From: Lepidostoma basale
Lineage: Eukaryota; Arthropoda; Insecta; Trichoptera; Lepidostomatidae
NCBI GenBank assembly: GCA_022606425.2
Contig: JAHDVF020001053.1
Span: 1-64,000, forward strand
Length of the DNA stretch: 64,000 nt
Reading direction: 5' to 3'
Part shown: positions 62,310-64,000 of the stretch, piece by piece
How positions within the stretch are numbered: position 1 is the stretch's first letter
Layout of the letters: every line of letters starts with the position of its first letter
Notes under the pieces: generated by a model
Told to the model about the DNA's origin: nothing
The model's database searches: none
The model's input: only the letters and a program-made list of their open reading frames with translations
Made by a program: the position numbers and the translations under genes

Positions 62310-62880
62310 TGTATTTATTTTAAAAAGAAGACAGATATTTGTTTCATGAAAACTGCCCATAAGTAAAAATAGTGTTTTACTTTCACTTGAAAAATAAATG
62401 AAAAGAAAACGCCGAGATCCACTTTTACCAACTTCATCCACTGATTACAATAGTAATTCTGAGTACGTTAGTTCTAAAGCGCCGATCTCATTGTTGGCAT
62501 CTCAAAATCTCAATTTATAGCTGTGACTAAAGTAAGGCTGATTAAGTTAACCTTTACATAATGGAAAACCTTTATTTGAAACGGTCGTTGAGTTCAATGT
62601 TAGACCTTCCAGTAATAGATAATCTGTGGCCCGCGATTAAAAAAAATATTTATATATTTACGCGCTTGTTGTTAATATAAATATTTTCATACTGAATAGA
62701 TTTACTTTTATAATATGATGTATCTTTAATGTGTATATTTTAAAAATTTGAAACACTTTAATAATTTTTTTGTTAATAATTATTTTTTCAAATAGTTTTT
62801 TTTTTATTGTCGACCGATTTTGATACTATTTGTCAACATATTTAAAAATGAAGAAGGGCGAATAAAGTTTGTATTTTTAA
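62310..62880. other. AT-rich stretch, no feature recognised
   Basis: Only a possible hAT-like GTGGCCCGCGA scrap near 62625. Confidence 0.4.
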
Positions 62881-62884
62881 TACA

Positions 62885-63055
62885 TAATCTTGGGACTCTG
62901 GGCACATTGGGATCTCTGAATACTCTTCCGGTCCAGACGATGAAGACCAACATCTTGGTGCAGTGTCACATATCCTGTCGATATGTGAACGAAATGTCAA
63001 TCTACTCACATATTTGATCCCGAGATCTCTCATCGTAGATACACGCGCCAGTTAA
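62885..63055 (-). mobile_element. Jockey-like RT fragment
   Basis: Minus strand: MRDLGIKYVSRLTFRSHIDR then ICDTAPR; equivalent to RDLGVTIDPKLTFVSHID of the 21725-23063 element but a different family. A frame break follows. Confidence 0.6.
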
Positions 63056-63263
63056 GGAGTTGCAATAATAACTTGATGATTTGAAAATTAGTTACATAAA
63101 AAATATCACCAAGTACTCAGAATTATTCTTAATAGAAAGCAAACAATTTTTATTATTATTATTTATTGTAGCATAATATGACCATTAATTTTGACTGTAT
63201 TGTGCCATTAAAATAATAAAAATGTTTTAAATCAAAATAAATAATGCAATTAATATGTTGTCC

Positions 63264-63832
63264 ATATCTAATGTGTAAAGGCAACAAGCCGTAACTTAAG
63301 TTGCGGCTGTTTGGCGTAACACGGCTCAAAGCATTCTTATAACTGGCCTCTATCATATACAATCACAGATTTTTCTCTATCTCTTTCCTTTACTGAGATA
63401 TTCACTATCCCAATAGCCGCAAAATTGTATTAATTTAATGCATGTTTTGGCAAAAAGCACCATTTTAAGTTGCTGCTTTTTACCACGGCACAGCCAAAAC
63501 TTGCGGCCTTTTGCTGCGACACAATATGTATCCTGGCAAATGACAGCAACTTAAATTGTGGCCCATTACCAAATTATGTGTGCGACGTCCTAGCTAATAT
63601 GTGGCGGCAAAACACATTTTCTTTAATAATATGAAGCTTACTATACTTTTATGGCAAAAACACGTCTTAATCATTTCTTAGAACTGTATTCTTACTTTTA
63701 AAACTTAGTTTGCATAAGAAAACTTATTTTAAATGATAAAATATAGCAAAAAAACAAAATAAAACTATAAACCCGTTTATCTCAAAACTACTATTTTTAA
63801 CTTGCGGCTATTTGCCTTTGCACATTAGATAT
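63264..63832. mobile_element. 569-bp TIR element with internal TTGCGGC repeats
   Basis: Ends ATATCTAATGTGTAAAGGCA and (right, reversed) ATATCTAATGTGCAAAGGCA; similarity continues inward through AGCCGNAA. Inside, several degenerate units of the form TTAAGTTGCGGC...TTTTGC...ACAC alternate on one strand. No transposase frame. Confidence 0.7.
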
Positions 63833-64000
63833 ACTGGCTAAACTCCTACTTCATATTAATTAGCTATTTTCTGCTTGTATTAGAGATTGTGAGAAATAAT
63901 TTCTATTTCCATTGATTTAAAACTTTGCGTTAGTCTTTAAAAAAACTTAAGGGCAAATCGTTGTGGGAAAATTTCATGTCACTTATTGTATTTTTCCAGT
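63833..64000. other. Window end, no feature recognised
   Basis: AT-rich. Confidence 0.4.

Overview
This is a window of AT-rich, repeat-dense nuclear DNA from an insect; the order cannot be fixed from sequence alone. Support for an insect comes from the spliced minus-strand gene, which encodes a secreted YGPP-rich protein of extracellular-matrix style. It also comes from the repeat fauna: RTE-like and Jockey-like retrotransposon fragments, a Penelope-like GIY-YIG fragment, short hAT elements, a tRNA-derived SINE and many small fold-back elements. There are no bacterial operons, CRISPR arrays, functional rRNA or tRNA genes, or viral genes.

One host gene can be rebuilt. It lies on the minus strand between 56664 (ATG) and 41709 (stop). 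Six coding exons (56664-56647, 56529-56375, 54534-54354, 48101-47792, 47140-46961, 42595-41709) join through GT-AG introns with phases that agree, giving 576 codons plus a stop. The product has a signal peptide, an RTKR furin-type site made across an exon junction, two hydrophobic glycine-rich segments, four YGPP motifs and a long low-complexity C-terminal half. I do not recognise the family and assign no function.

Region by region. 1-15 kb: RTE-like 3' ends, a SINE-like element that borrows the RTE tail, three hAT non-autonomous elements with 8-bp target duplications, and fold-back repeats. 15-24 kb: a Penelope-like fragment, two Jockey-like elements, more RTE copies and a GC-rich island. 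25-38 kb: C-terminal remnants of several different RTE-like lineages, some head to head, with long stretches where I see nothing. 38.6-41.7 kb: AT-rich, possibly 3' untranslated sequence of the host gene. 41.7-56.7 kb: the host gene, with introns carrying fold-back elements, a Penelope 3' end, a SINE and RTE or Jockey scraps. 56.7-64 kb: a 300-bp inverted repeat next to the gene start, more RTE and SINE fragments, and a 569-bp element with terminal inverted repeats.

The most interesting theme is a superfamily of short repeats, at about 30 sites on both strands and often arranged as inverted pairs. They share one architecture: CTGANGA, usually one extra base, a 4-5 bp hairpin, GAAA, then a short palindrome such as ACATGT, ACCGGT or ACAGCTGT, and then C or T. 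This matches the core order of a type I hammerhead ribozyme with a very short helix III. One copy sits about 330 bp downstream of a Penelope-like C-terminal coding end, which fits the known presence of hammerheads in Penelope-like elements. Catalysis is not shown; the extra base and decayed cores argue that many copies are dead.
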